Part shown: positions 7,256 to 15,438 of the stretch, piece by piece | Layout of the letters: every line of letters begins with the position of its first letter | Numbering within the stretch: the first letter of the stretch is position 1 | NCBI GenBank assembly: GCA_021774205.1 | Contig: JAJFJI010000229.1 | Coordinates: forward strand, 1 to 26,985 | Direction: 5' to 3' | From: Nitrosomonas sp. | Lineage (GTDB): Bacteria; Pseudomonadota; Gammaproteobacteria; Burkholderiales; Nitrosomonadaceae | DNA length: 26,985 bases | Notes under the pieces: model-generated | What the model saw: only the letters and a program-made list of their open reading frames with translations | Databases searched by the model: none | What the model was told of the DNA's origin: nothing | Position numbers and translations under genes: made by a program

Positions 7256-7702
7256 TCAGCTGGAAAATTTCTCTTTAACCAACGCAGAAACTTTTGCCAT
7301 ATCAGCACGCCCGGCAAGTTTTGATTTTAGCGCTGCCATTACCTTGCCCATATCTTTCTGCCCTTTGGCATCCGTCGCTAAAATAACTTCATCCACTAAC
7401 GATTTTACTTCTGCATCACTCAGCGCTTGTGGCATGTAAGCATGCAATACCTGTACCTCGTATTTTTCAATGTCAGCCAGGTCCAAACGTTGTGCAGCCT
7501 CATACTGCGCAATGGAATCTCTGCGTTGCTTGAGCATTTTTTCAATAACCGCAATCACTTCAGAATCACTCTGCACAGCGCGAGTATCAACTTCACGCTG
7601 TTTGATAGCCGCCTGCAATAACCGAACCGCATCACGCCGCCGCGTATCACCTGCCCGCATGGCGGCCTTCATATCTTCAGCTATTTTCTCTTTCAAATTC
7701 AC
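7256..7702 (-). CDS. GatB/YqeY domain protein
   Basis: The 148-residue product begins MNLKEKIAEDMKAAMRAGDT and carries RRRDAVRLLQAAIKQREVDT, the signature of YqeY, a stand-alone relative of the C-terminal domain of GatB. Its C-terminal half (LSDAEVKSLVDEVILATDAK then GQKDMGKVMAALKSKLAGRA) is the all-helical tRNA-binding-like YqeY domain. The length is typical (about 147-150). It has been proposed to contact tRNA or assist amidotransferase-like reactions, but its cellular role is not settled. In betaproteobacteria it commonly lies between rpsU and dnaG, as here, about 136 bp after rpsU and 139 bp before dnaG. Confidence 0.93.
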   Translation of the reverse strand: MNLKEKIAEDMKAAMRAGDTRRRDAVRLLQAAIKQREVDTRAVQSDSEVIAVIEKMLKQRRDSIAQYEAAQRLDLADIEKYEVQVLHAYMPQALSDAEVKSLVDEVILATDAKGQKDMGKVMAALKSKLAGRADMAKVSALVKEKFSS

Positions 7703-7838
7703 AAAAAAACGTATCTGCTTAATTTATTAATACAAAGAATATTTACAATTACACGACAACCTAAAAGTAGTTCTTTTGCAGAAACAAAGCGCTATTTGCA
7801 TTTATCCTACAAAGAGACAACAATTATTTTTACAACCG

Positions 7839-8051
7839 TCAATAGAGCTTTGGTGGCAACAACTGACTACGCAAGCGTTTATAGGTGCGTTTCACCGCCG
7901 CAGCAAGTTTACGCTTTCGCTCAGCAGTTGGCTTCTCATAGAATTCACGGGCCCGTAATTCTGTCAGCAGTCCTGATTTTTCTATCGTTCGTTTAAAACG
8001 GCGCATAGCGACTTCAAACGGCTCATTTTCCTTGACTTTAATTGTGGTCAT
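7839..8051 (-). CDS. rpsU: 30S ribosomal protein S21
   Basis: The 70-residue, very basic product reads MTTIKVKENEPFEVAMRRFK then RTIEKSGLLTELRAREFYEK and PTAERKRKLAAAVKRTYKRL. It matches S21 along its full length: a short beta N-terminus with ENEPFE, the R-R-FKR helix and the EFYEKPTAERKRK motif. S21 sits on the 30S platform near the anti-Shine-Dalgarno end of 16S rRNA and supports initiation. It is the first gene of the macromolecular-synthesis block and diverges from tsaD across about 300 bp. GAGG lies rather far (14 nt) upstream of the ATG, so its own translation signal looks weak. Confidence 0.97.
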   Translation of the reverse strand: MTTIKVKENEPFEVAMRRFKRTIEKSGLLTELRAREFYEKPTAERKRKLAAAVKRTYKRLRSQLLPPKLY

Positions 8052-8158
8052 AAAAATCTAGTCATCCTCATAAATGTTTATGTTAAAAAATATCAAAACT
8101 GCAACAATTCAGCTTACCGCTCACCGATTATTAAACTTATACTTTTCCCATGACTCGA

Positions 8159-8186
8159 TTAATATACATTAACTGGCCATGTACAA
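8159..8186 (-). promoter_or_regulatory. Candidate sigma-70 promoter for rpsU-yqeY-dnaG-rpoD
   Basis: On the minus strand TTGTAC (8181-8186) and TATTAA (8159-8164) are separated by 16 bp, about 110 bp upstream of the rpsU start. Both hexamers are reasonable but not perfect. The region is AT-rich, so other pairs are possible. The rest of the 8052-8350 divergent interval shows no gene or hairpin that I can support, and no clear promoter for tsaD. Confidence 0.3.
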
Positions 8187-8350
8187 GTAAAATGCAATAT
8201 TCCGCAAACACATAGCATATAGAAATAGCTAAGCCTTTGATTATATTACTACTACTCTTCGTGCACCCATGCAAAACAATAGGATGGACGGCAAACAACC
8301 CTCTATTTTATCACCATAAATCGTTTTATAAATAACTTTTTACAACTTTC

Positions 8351-9385
8351 ATGATAGTTCTTGGCATTGAAACCTCCTGCGATGAAACAGGCATCGGGCT
8401 CTACGATACCAAGCGCGGCCTGCTAAATCACACGCTCTACTCTCAAACTGAAATGCATAGTGAATACGGTGGCGTGGTTCCAGAGCTTGCTTCGCGCGAC
8501 CATATTCGCCGAGTAATTCCGCTCATCAAGCAGACCCTATCTGCGTCAGAACACAGTCTGCAAGACCTTGCCGCAATCGCCTATACACAAGGCCCTGGAT
8601 TAGCGGGCGCATTATTAGTAGGCGCAAGTATTGGCAGCGCACTTGGCTTTGCATTAAAAATCCCCACACTGGGCATTCATCATCTCGAAGGGCATCTCCT
8701 ATCACCGCTACTCTCCACCCCATCACCTGATTTTCCGTTTGTTGCACTACTGGTTTCTGGCGGCCACACCCAATTAATGGAAGTTCGTGGCGTCGGGTCA
8801 TACCGACTACTTGGTGAAACCCTTGATGATGCAGCGGGAGAAGCCTTTGACAAGACAGCAAAGCTGCTTGGACTCGGTTATCCTGGCGGACCAGCATTAT
8901 CAAAACTTGCCGAGAAAGGAAAGTCAGGACGCTTTACACTTCCCCGTCCCATGCTTCATAGCGGTGATCTCAATTTCAGCTTCAGCGGCCTAAAAACAGC
9001 AGTACTGACATTAACAAAAAAAAATGAGGTTACACAACAAACATGCGCAGATATCGCACTCGCTTTTCAAGATGCAGCAGTTGACGTGCTAACCGAAAAA
9101 TCGTTGGCTGCGCTAAAACAGACGGGTCTTACTCAACTGATTGTAGCAGGCGGCGTAGGCGCTAACCGTCAGTTACGTAACAAACTCTTAAAAAAAGTTG
9201 AATTGGCAGGTGCAACTGTTTTTTTTCCATCACTTGAGTTTTGTACAGATAATGGCGCTATGATTGCATTTGCAGGCGCAATGCGTTTACAAATGCCAGA
9301 TATCAGCAATCAACTACCCGGCAACAGTTTTACCGTAAAAGCTAGATGGAACTTGGAATTATTGAAAGCACCCAATGACCCATAG
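8351..9385 (+). CDS. tsaD: tRNA N6-adenosine threonylcarbamoyltransferase (TsaD)
   Basis: TsaD, with TsaB and TsaE, transfers threonylcarbamoyl from TC-AMP to A37 of tRNAs that read ANN codons. The 344-residue product begins with the ASKHA/Kae1 signature MIVLGIETSCDETGIGLYD. It has the metal-binding H111 and H115 (GIHHLEGH), LLVSGGHTQL at 134-142, GETLDDAAGEAFDKTAKLLG around 155-174, VAGGVGANRQLR at 265-276 and the metal aspartate D300 (FCTDNGAMIAFAGA). Length and motifs are complete. It diverges from rpsU, the same neighbourhood as in E. coli. No clear Shine-Dalgarno precedes the ATG. Its stop codon abuts the stop of convergent plsY with no spacer. Confidence 0.97.
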   Translation: MIVLGIETSCDETGIGLYDTKRGLLNHTLYSQTEMHSEYGGVVPELASRDHIRRVIPLIKQTLSASEHSLQDLAAIAYTQGPGLAGALLVGASIGSALGFALKIPTLGIHHLEGHLLSPLLSTPSPDFPFVALLVSGGHTQLMEVRGVGSYRLLGETLDDAAGEAFDKTAKLLGLGYPGGPALSKLAEKGKSGRFTLPRPMLHSGDLNFSFSGLKTAVLTLTKKNEVTQQTCADIALAFQDAAVDVLTEKSLAALKQTGLTQLIVAGGVGANRQLRNKLLKKVELAGATVFFPSLEFCTDNGAMIAFAGAMRLQMPDISNQLPGNSFTVKARWNLELLKAPNDP

Positions 9386-9994
9386 TCAAGAAGTGGGACG
9401 CTCACCAACCCGGCTTTCCTTGCCAGCAATCAGATTAACAATGTTCAATTTGTGGCGCCAGATTAATATAAGTGACATCACCAGAATCGCTAGTGCATTA
9501 ACGTCAAAACCAAGAAAAATCACTGCATAAACCGGGGTAAGCAGCGCCGCCACCAAAGCAGATAACGAAGAAATACGCCAGATCATCACGACCAGCACCC
9601 ACGTTATTATCGCCAACAAACCAACCCACAGATTTAAACCTAGCAATACACCCACTGCAGTAGCCACGCCCTTACCGCCCTGGAAGCGCAAAAAAATGGG
9701 GAAAACATGGCCAAGAAAAACTGCCAGCGCCACCACAGCAACGACTTCGCCCGCCAAATTCCAGGATTGCATGAAGTACTGCGCTAACACTACCGCCAAC
9801 CAACCTTTGCCTGCATCGCCAAGTAATGTCAAAATTGCCGCTGCCTTCTTGCCACTACGCAAAACATTGGTCGCGCCCGGATTTTTTGAACCATAAGTAC
9901 GGGGATCCGGCAACCTGAATAGCCAGCTAGCAATCACCGCAAAGGAAACAGAACCAAGCAAATATGCTATCAGCATAAAAACCAACATAGTCAT
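9386..9994 (-). CDS. plsY: Acyl-phosphate:glycerol-3-phosphate acyltransferase (PlsY)
   Basis: PlsY transfers an acyl group from acyl-phosphate to the sn-1 position of glycerol-3-phosphate, the first step of phospholipid synthesis, in the inner membrane. The 202-residue product has the expected multi-helix layout and the three conserved motifs: GSVSFAVI (about 14-21) with YGSKNPGATNVLRSGKKAA (34-52), GDAGKGWLAV (59-68), and FLRFQGGKGVATAVGVLLGL (101-120). The C-terminus, LIWRHKLNIVNLIAGKESRV, is typical (RH..N..RL..G.E). GGAGG lies about 12 nt before the first ATG and closer to the second ATG (codon 3), so the start is uncertain by two codons. It is convergent with tsaD and divergent from folB. 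Confidence 0.96.
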   Translation of the reverse strand: MTMLVFMLIAYLLGSVSFAVIASWLFRLPDPRTYGSKNPGATNVLRSGKKAAAILTLLGDAGKGWLAVVLAQYFMQSWNLAGEVVAVVALAVFLGHVFPIFLRFQGGKGVATAVGVLLGLNLWVGLLAIITWVLVVMIWRISSLSALVAALLTPVYAVIFLGFDVNALAILVMSLILIWRHKLNIVNLIAGKESRVGERPTS

Positions 9995-10147
9995 CTAGAT
10001 TAGCGCCTCCTATACAAAATAGAATAGAATCTCGGAGCTGTTCGGCTACTGAACGATACTAAATAATTACGAATTTCGATTGATTCCAATTAATCCACCA
10101 ACCAATACATGCTACAACAAGCACATTAAAATATTTAATCCCAAACA

Positions 10148-10510
10148 ATGGATATCATTTTTCTGCATGACTTTAAAGTTAAAACCCTGATCGGTATTTA
10201 TCCATGGGAACGTAAGGTTGCCCAAACCATCCAGCTTGATTTGGAAATCGCCCTACCTTCCAGCCGTGCCTGCCACACAGACAAAATTCAGGATGCGCTG
10301 GATTATGCACTAATCGCCAAACGCATCAACGAGATCCTGGCAAAAAAACATTTTTCCTTACTGGAGGCTCTGGCTGAACATATTGCCCAAACTATTCTGA
10401 CAGAATTCAAATCGCCCTGGGTAAAAGTTCGTGTCGCCAAGTTGGGTATTATACGTGGAGTTCAAAAACTTGGCGTGTGCATTGAACGAACATCAAAGCC
10501 GACTATATAA
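10148..10510 (+). CDS. folB: Dihydroneopterin aldolase (FolB)
   Basis: FolB cleaves 7,8-dihydroneopterin to 6-hydroxymethyl-dihydropterin and glycolaldehyde in folate synthesis. The 120-residue product has the family's order: MDIIFLHDFKVKTLIGIYPW and ERK, where E21 is the expected pterin-binding glutamate; then VAQTIQLDLEIALPS; DALDYALIAKRINEIL; FSLLEALAEHIAQTIL; and the C-terminal VAKLGIIRGVQKLGVCIERT, in which the family lysine is followed by the final strand. Length is normal (117-122). It diverges from plsY across 153 bp, as in E. coli. No strong ribosome-binding site is visible. Confidence 0.95.
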   Translation: MDIIFLHDFKVKTLIGIYPWERKVAQTIQLDLEIALPSSRACHTDKIQDALDYALIAKRINEILAKKHFSLLEALAEHIAQTILTEFKSPWVKVRVAKLGIIRGVQKLGVCIERTSKPTI

Positions 10511-10645
10511 TTTGCGCACCATATTCCCAAAAACCAATGATTAGCATCTGCAGGTGGATGAACGTCATCAAACAAAGCCAAAGACTGAACAACAGCCGCT
10601 TAGGGCAATGGTTATTCAATTAATCTCAGGTTTATCTAGCCAACT

Positions 10646-10676
10646 TCAATATAAGCTGCAAAAATGCTTATATTGA
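10646..10676. repeat. Inverted repeat with 11-bp arms
   Basis: TCAATATAAGC (10646-10656) and its exact complement (10666-10676) flank a 9-nt A-rich loop. It lies 136 bp after folB. It is AT-rich and has no following T tract, so it is a weak terminator candidate; a protein-binding dyad is equally possible. Confidence 0.5.
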
Positions 10677-10789
10677 CGCTTAACCAAATTAAAATCTAGC
10701 TTAATATTACATATTGTCTCTTACATGCCTGTGTCGACAAGCGTTTTGCAAAAACTGCTAAGGCATTTGCTTATTAGCAATGCTGGCCT

Positions 10790-10813
10790 ATTATTGGACC
10801 TAGGTCCAATAAT
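10790..10813. promoter_or_regulatory. Perfect 24-bp palindrome upstream of the glycosyltransferase pair
   Basis: The left half ATTATTGGACCT is followed directly by its complement AGGTCCAATAAT, giving 12-bp arms with no spacer. It lies 88 bp upstream of the first glycosyltransferase ATG at 10902. Size, symmetry and position suit an operator for a dimeric or tetrameric regulator. The regulator is not identifiable here. Confidence 0.45.
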
Positions 10814-10901
10814 TCATCCGAGCAGGCGCATAAGTCTGCCACCTACTTATATCTGACAAAAGAACCCTAGCAGTCCCATAAACCAAGATATCAAATAAAA
10901 C

Positions 10902-12128
10902 ATGCCAAATTTATTATCTATTAACAATTATTTTTATCGACGAGGGGGTGCTGAGGTTGTCTTTCTGGAACAGAATAAAATATTTGAAAGGCTCGGATGG
11001 ACAGTTACACCTTTCAGCATGAAACATGAAAAAAACGAAACGATAGAATGGCAAAATTATTTTGCCAGTAAAATAGAATATGATGCCAACAGTAGCTGGC
11101 ATACTAATTTTATTAATGGCCTTAAGATCATTTATTCTTGGGAAGCAAAAAATAAACTACAATCATTAGTCGATGCCACCAGACCAGACATCGCCCATCT
11201 ACACAATATATATCATCACTTATCTCCTTCTATATTGCCGGTATTAAAAAAGAATGACGTACCAACGGTGATGACATTGCATGATCTCAAACTATTATGC
11301 CCAGCTTATTTAATGCTTAGTCCAAACGGTGTATGCGAAAAATGCAAGGGCGGTCGCATTTATAATGTTGCTATTAATAAATGCATGAAAGATTCCTATG
11401 CTTTAAGTTCACTCGTTTTTGTAGAAGCGCTCGTACACAGGATGTCTAGTATTTATAATAAAAATATCGACACTTTTATTGTGCCGAGTAAATTTTTTAT
11501 TAAAAAATTTACAGAATGGGGATGGGAGCCGGATCGCTTAACCCATATACCTAATTTCGTTGACGTGGACTTACTAAGGCCAAATTATCAACCTGGCAAA
11601 TATTTTGTATATTTAGGTAGGCTTTCACGTGAAAAAGGAATAAAAACACTAATACATGCAGCACATGAAGCAAATGTAGATTTAAAGGTTATTGGCAATG
11701 GACCACTGGAAGAAGAATTAAAGATTTTGGCTTCAAGCCTAGATGCGAATGTAGATTTTTTGGGTTATCAAGCTGGAGAAGCACTCCACAAGGTAATACG
11801 CAACGCAAGAGCAGTCGTACTGCCATCGGAATGTTATGAAAATGCACCGATATGTATCATGGAATCATACGCGCTAGGTAGACCCGTCATTGGCGCAAAA
11901 ATTGGCGGAATACCAGAACTTATTAGAGAAGGCGAAACAGGCGTCACATTTGAATCAGGTAATATTGAAAGCCTAAAGAATGCGCTAATAAAATTCAAAA
12001 ACATGACAGATGACGCTGTGATTGAAATGGGAAAAACAGCAAGACAATGGGTTGAAAATGAATACACCGTTAAAAATTATTCGCAGCGGCTACAAATCCT
12101 TTATTCAAAATTGGGTGTTAATTTATAA
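10902..12128 (+). CDS. Glycosyltransferase family 4 (GT-B fold), four-cysteine subgroup
   Basis: The 408-residue protein has the two Rossmann-like halves of GT4 retaining enzymes. The N-terminal acceptor domain opens with LLSINNYFYRRGGAEVVFLE and contains PDIAHLHNIYHHLSP and VMTLHDLKLLCP. The C-terminal nucleotide-sugar domain contains YLGRLSREKGIKTLI, LKVIGNGPLEEELK, VDFLGYQ and the donor-binding LPSECYENAPICIMESYALG. Four cysteines at 133, 145, 148 and 161 (C-x11-C-x2-C-x12-C) form a metal-finger-like insert that I recall from a subset of GT4 enzymes. It has no signal peptide and is probably cytoplasmic at the inner membrane, building exopolysaccharide or lipopolysaccharide. Donor and acceptor cannot be told from sequence. 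It is followed 11 bp later by a second GT4. Confidence 0.88.
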   Translation: MPNLLSINNYFYRRGGAEVVFLEQNKIFERLGWTVTPFSMKHEKNETIEWQNYFASKIEYDANSSWHTNFINGLKIIYSWEAKNKLQSLVDATRPDIAHLHNIYHHLSPSILPVLKKNDVPTVMTLHDLKLLCPAYLMLSPNGVCEKCKGGRIYNVAINKCMKDSYALSSLVFVEALVHRMSSIYNKNIDTFIVPSKFFIKKFTEWGWEPDRLTHIPNFVDVDLLRPNYQPGKYFVYLGRLSREKGIKTLIHAAHEANVDLKVIGNGPLEEELKILASSLDANVDFLGYQAGEALHKVIRNARAVVLPSECYENAPICIMESYALGRPVIGAKIGGIPELIREGETGVTFESGNIESLKNALIKFKNMTDDAVIEMGKTARQWVENEYTVKNYSQRLQILYSKLGVNL

Positions 12129-12139
12129 AAAATAAACAT

Positions 12140-13276
12140 ATGAGAATTATTGTTGTTGGTCTAAGAGGATTTCCTAACGTACAAGGTGGAATTGAAAAGC
12201 ATTCAGAACACCTTTACCCACTACTCGCAAAATATGGATGCCAAGTAACGGTAGTAGTGAGATCTCCCTATATGAAGCATTACCCCGGCAACTCATGGCA
12301 AGACGTTCAATTAAAGCGAATTTGGGCGCCAAAGATTGGTGGCATAGAGACATTTGTTCACACCTTTCTTGGCGTATCATTCGCTATATTTAAAAAACCA
12401 GATATCGTTCATGTGCATGCCATTGGGCCATCTTTCTGGGTGCCTTTACTTCGCCTGTTTAATCAGCGAGTCATCGTAACCATTCATGGCGTGGATCATG
12501 AAAGACAAAAATTTGGGCTCTTTGCGAAGACGATCCTTCTCTTAGGAGAAAAATGGGCCATGAAATATGCGAATAAATGTATAGCCGTTTCTCATAGTGT
12601 TGCAAATAAGCTAAAAACCAAATACGAAAAAGAATTGGCCGTTATTAAAAATGGCATAGATCCGCCTATAATAATTGAAGAAACAGATTTTATTCGCAAT
12701 TGCAATTTAGTGCCTGGTAAATACATACTATTAGTTAGTCGAATAGACCCGGACAAAAGACATTTTGATTTGATAGAAGCTTTTGAAAATGCAAATCTAG
12801 ACAATTGGAAGCTGGTGATCGTAGGAAGCTCAGACCACCCTAATAAACATGAAAAAAAAGTTTTACATAAGATTGAGAATACAAAAAATGTAATCTCATT
12901 GGGTTTCCGAACTGGAAAAGAATTAGCCGAGCTGTATAGCCATGCTAATTTATTTGTTCTGCCATCAGCGAAAGAAGGCTTCCCAATAGCGCTGCTGGAA
13001 GCACTAAGTTATGGTTTAAATACGATAGCTAGCGATATCCCCCCAAACCTAGAAATCGGATTAAATCAAGAGCACTACTATAAGTTAGGTGATATCAATG
13101 AACTGGCAGAAAAGTTAAAGCGATTTTGCCAAGAAGATAATGTGCTTGAAAAAGAAAATAGAAAAAAACAACTACTAAAGCAATATAGCTGGGATAGCAT
13201 CGCGAAGCAAACACTTACGGTTTATAAAGAAGTCATGCAACCAGAGAAAAGGGACCAAACAAATCCCAGTCACTGA
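12140..13276 (+). CDS. Glycosyltransferase family 4, DUF1972/rhamnosyltransferase-like N-terminus
   Basis: The 378-residue protein begins MRIIVVGLRGFPNVQGGIEK and HSEHLYPLLAKYGCQVTVVV, the glycine-rich start of GT4 enzymes with the DUF1972-type acceptor domain. PDIVHVHAIGPSFWVPL and VIVTIHGVDHERQKFG follow. The donor domain has YILLVSRIDPDKRHFDLIEA, LVIVGSSDHPNKHEKK, VISLGFRTGKELAELY and PSAKEGFPIALLEALSYGLN, the E-x7-E-type donor motif. It is probably co-transcribed with the preceding GT4 (11-bp gap). The pair points to a small surface-polysaccharide locus. There is no polymerase, flippase or exosortase in view, so the pathway is incomplete within the window. Confidence 0.88.
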   Translation: MRIIVVGLRGFPNVQGGIEKHSEHLYPLLAKYGCQVTVVVRSPYMKHYPGNSWQDVQLKRIWAPKIGGIETFVHTFLGVSFAIFKKPDIVHVHAIGPSFWVPLLRLFNQRVIVTIHGVDHERQKFGLFAKTILLLGEKWAMKYANKCIAVSHSVANKLKTKYEKELAVIKNGIDPPIIIEETDFIRNCNLVPGKYILLVSRIDPDKRHFDLIEAFENANLDNWKLVIVGSSDHPNKHEKKVLHKIENTKNVISLGFRTGKELAELYSHANLFVLPSAKEGFPIALLEALSYGLNTIASDIPPNLEIGLNQEHYYKLGDINELAEKLKRFCQEDNVLEKENRKKQLLKQYSWDSIAKQTLTVYKEVMQPEKRDQTNPSH

Positions 13277-13347
13277 CTGTTTATAACCGAAACAATCCGG
13301 TATCAGCATTCTTTTCTGGCGACCATTAACCCGTTTTGCATTAATCA

Positions 13348-14409
13348 TTAGTCGGTAATCACTCGCCTCCCACGATTCACCACAAAAGGGATTAAACCCG
13401 TTGTTTGCAAAGTTAGCACGGGTGAGCGACTTACTTCATTGATACTAATCCTGGGTAAAGCGGTCGGAAAATCTTTGTGCGCCGGAAAAATGTTGCCGAT
13501 ACGTGTAGTAGTCGCCGTTAAAAACCCTGCCCGCTGGACAAACTCAAATTCGCGGCGCGAAGCTTCTCCTTTCTTGCCAAATGGGTAAGCGAAATGACGA
13601 ACGGGGGTCTGAATTTCCTGCTCAATCCTTAATCGTGAGCCTTCCACTTCTTCCTGGAGCATGGATTCATCTAGCTGAGAAAGCGGATAGTGATTGACCG
13701 TATGTGCGCCAATGGTCACAAGCGGGTCCTGGTTCAGGCTGCGTATCTGCTCCCAGTTTAGAGATAAGGATTGCGAATCCTGCATCAAAGCAGAATACAA
13801 GTCCCCAAAGATAGTATTCAAGATACCCGGCAACCTGAGCTGGTCAGGCTCATTAAGGATAATCTGCCTAAGATTGGCAAATGCCGCTTCTTTCTCTTCC
13901 CGATTGGAACAGGAAATATCATAAGTTTTCCCGGACAAACAAAAAGAAATATGGTCTTTTCGCAACACAAAACCCTCCAGCATGTACCACCAGAGAATAG
14001 CCGTATGATCAGGAAAATTAGTAGCGATATAAATAGCAAAAGGAACCTTGTACTGCTGAAAAATCGGGTAGGCATATTGCCAAACATCCTGATAGCCATC
14101 ATCAAAGGTAAAAACCACAAACTTTTGATCGACATTGCCCCGATCCAACGCTGCCTGCAATTGATCCAGGGAAAAAAATTGGTAGTCCCTTTTCACAAAA
14201 TATCGGATTACCTCCTCCAGGTGTTCCGGGCTCACTTCCAGGCCTTGATGATTATGAATCCTGGGGCTAGCAAGGGGCGGTATCACCCGATGAAAAGTCA
14301 GGATATGCCCCATGCCCCCGTAAAAGGGACGAAAAAGATGAGACAAACCACTAGCTTGAATCAAAGGAGCCAAGCGGCTTATCCATATTTTTTTGCGGTA
14401 GTTATTCAA
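13348..14409 (-). CDS. Polysaccharide deacetylase (NodB homology, carbohydrate esterase 4)
   Basis: The 353-residue protein carries NodB motif 1, VVFTFDDGYQDVW, with catalytic and metal aspartates D103/D104, and motif 2, IGAHTVNHYPL, with metal histidines H236 and H240. HFAYPFGKKGEASRRE (motif 3-like) follows. GHILTFHRVIPP at 34-45 is a usual lead-in for this family. It would remove N-acetyl or O-acetyl groups from a polysaccharide, probably the one built by the convergent glycosyltransferases. The start is a TTG at 14407-14409; an in-frame stop lies 12 bp upstream, and the residues after TTG fit family N-termini, so TTG is preferred over the internal ATG at codon 33. No signal peptide is evident. 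Confidence 0.9.
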   Translation of the reverse strand: MNNYRKKIWISRLAPLIQASGLSHLFRPFYGGMGHILTFHRVIPPLASPRIHNHQGLEVSPEHLEEVIRYFVKRDYQFFSLDQLQAALDRGNVDQKFVVFTFDDGYQDVWQYAYPIFQQYKVPFAIYIATNFPDHTAILWWYMLEGFVLRKDHISFCLSGKTYDISCSNREEKEAAFANLRQIILNEPDQLRLPGILNTIFGDLYSALMQDSQSLSLNWEQIRSLNQDPLVTIGAHTVNHYPLSQLDESMLQEEVEGSRLRIEQEIQTPVRHFAYPFGKKGEASRREFEFVQRAGFLTATTTRIGNIFPAHKDFPTALPRISINEVSRSPVLTLQTTGLIPFVVNRGRRVITD

Positions 14410-14925
14410 CTTTTTAATTACTTAAGTTATCAATATGAATTCAATTTAAAAAAGACTACTTTCTTGATCTTACGGAACCACTGCATAAAACTTTATCTTT
14501 AGTTAAAAGCTGCACAGCCAACTTAATGTATCGAACCGATAATCTTAAAAATTTAAGTAAGTAAGCGTGTACATAAGAAAAGGTAAAATGTATTTGTGAC
14601 CAGCAAGACGAACGCCACTAACAGCTAAACCAGATCATCGGGCCAATGAATTTAATTTTTCAAACCATTTTATGATGAAAAATTAAGCGCTGATATCAAT
14701 ATGTATTATATTAGCACCCGAAGTCGAGCATTTTCTATCTATTTTCTTAAACGGCTTGATTTTATAGTTTTTTTATACTATCAGTGGTTTTTTTGCAACT
14801 CGATACGAGACCTGACTCTTAGACATGCCCCCTAAAAAATCCGACTCCTGGAGGACTTTGTTTGGCCAGACCAATTCCCAACTCTTTAATATACTTAATC
14901 GCTTATTAATTGCTACTTGTCCGAC
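14410..14925. other. Gene-free AT-rich stretch before the DksA-like gene
   Basis: Roughly 515 bases contain only short overlapping frames with no ribosome-binding site or family resemblance. Several T-rich runs (14762-14802) are present, but no stable hairpin was recognised. It presumably holds the promoters of the divergent deacetylase and DksA-like genes, which I could not place confidently. Confidence 0.4.
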
Positions 14926-15276
14926 ATGAATACACAGGAACTCCACGACTTCAAGAAAAGACTCGAACGAATGCATGAAGATCTGCGTGCTGATGCAGAT
15001 TCAGTGCGCGATAACGCAAAACCCGTACAACTAGACCAGGCTAGCGTTGGTCGTCTGTCGCGTATGGATGCGATGCAGGGACAAGCCATGGCCATTGAGA
15101 CGCGGCGACGGCGGAATATTCAGCTGCAGCGCATCGAGATGGCGCTTGTCCGCATCGCTTCTGGCGACTATGGCACTTGCCAATCTTGCGAGGAGGACAT
15201 TGATCCACGGCGGTTAAAAATTGACCCGACTGCCCCGCTATGCATCACCTGCGCCAGTGTACGCGAGACATCCTGA
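14926..15276 (+). CDS. Short DksA/TraR-family C4 zinc-finger protein
   Basis: The 116-residue product starts MNTQELHDFKKRLERMHEDL, a helical coiled segment. PVQLDQASVGRLSRMDAMQG and QAMAIETRRRRNIQLQRIEM follow, and then a C-terminal zinc finger CQSCEEDIDPRRL ... CITC with cysteines C85, C88, C106 and C109 (C-x2-C-x17-C-x2-C). This is the compact DksA-like class of secondary-channel RNA polymerase effectors, shorter than E. coli DksA (151 aa). Such proteins modulate rRNA and amino-acid promoters with ppGpp, or act as stress-tuned paralogues; which applies here cannot be told. A TTG three codons upstream (14917) is an alternative start; neither has a clear Shine-Dalgarno. Confidence 0.88.
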   Translation: MNTQELHDFKKRLERMHEDLRADADSVRDNAKPVQLDQASVGRLSRMDAMQGQAMAIETRRRRNIQLQRIEMALVRIASGDYGTCQSCEEDIDPRRLKIDPTAPLCITCASVRETS

Positions 15277-15438
15277 TGCACTGTCAGGGCACTGAAGATG
15301 TAACCTACCGCTTCTTTTTGTTAGTGAAGATCGTGAATATTGGCGCCGCGAGACTGTTTGAAAACCTTTCTTAAGCTATCGCAACTGCCATTAGCCAACA
15401 CCCAACTCGCATCATATCATCTGCTTGACGGAGTACTA

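Larger units (their letters stand above)
10511..10901. other. Gene-free stretch between folB and the glycosyltransferases, with two inverted repeats
   Basis: About 390 AT-rich bases without a supportable gene. The interval holds an 11-bp-arm hairpin (10646-10676) and a perfect 24-bp palindrome (10790-10813), listed separately. No convincing promoter hexamers or tRNA-like folds were seen. It presumably holds the control region of the glycosyltransferase pair. Confidence 0.4.

Noticed and set aside
8526..8903. 125-codon minus-strand frame inside tsaD
   Set aside because: Antisense shadow of tsaD, which has every expected catalytic motif.
13277..13347. Bidirectional terminator between the glycosyltransferase and the deacetylase
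   Set aside because: The best stem near 13287-13302 is about 4 bp (ACCG/CGGT) and is not convincing.
13771..14502. 243-codon plus-strand frame opposite the polysaccharide deacetylase
   Set aside because: It is antisense to a well-supported NodB-family gene with catalytic motifs and shows no family features of its own.
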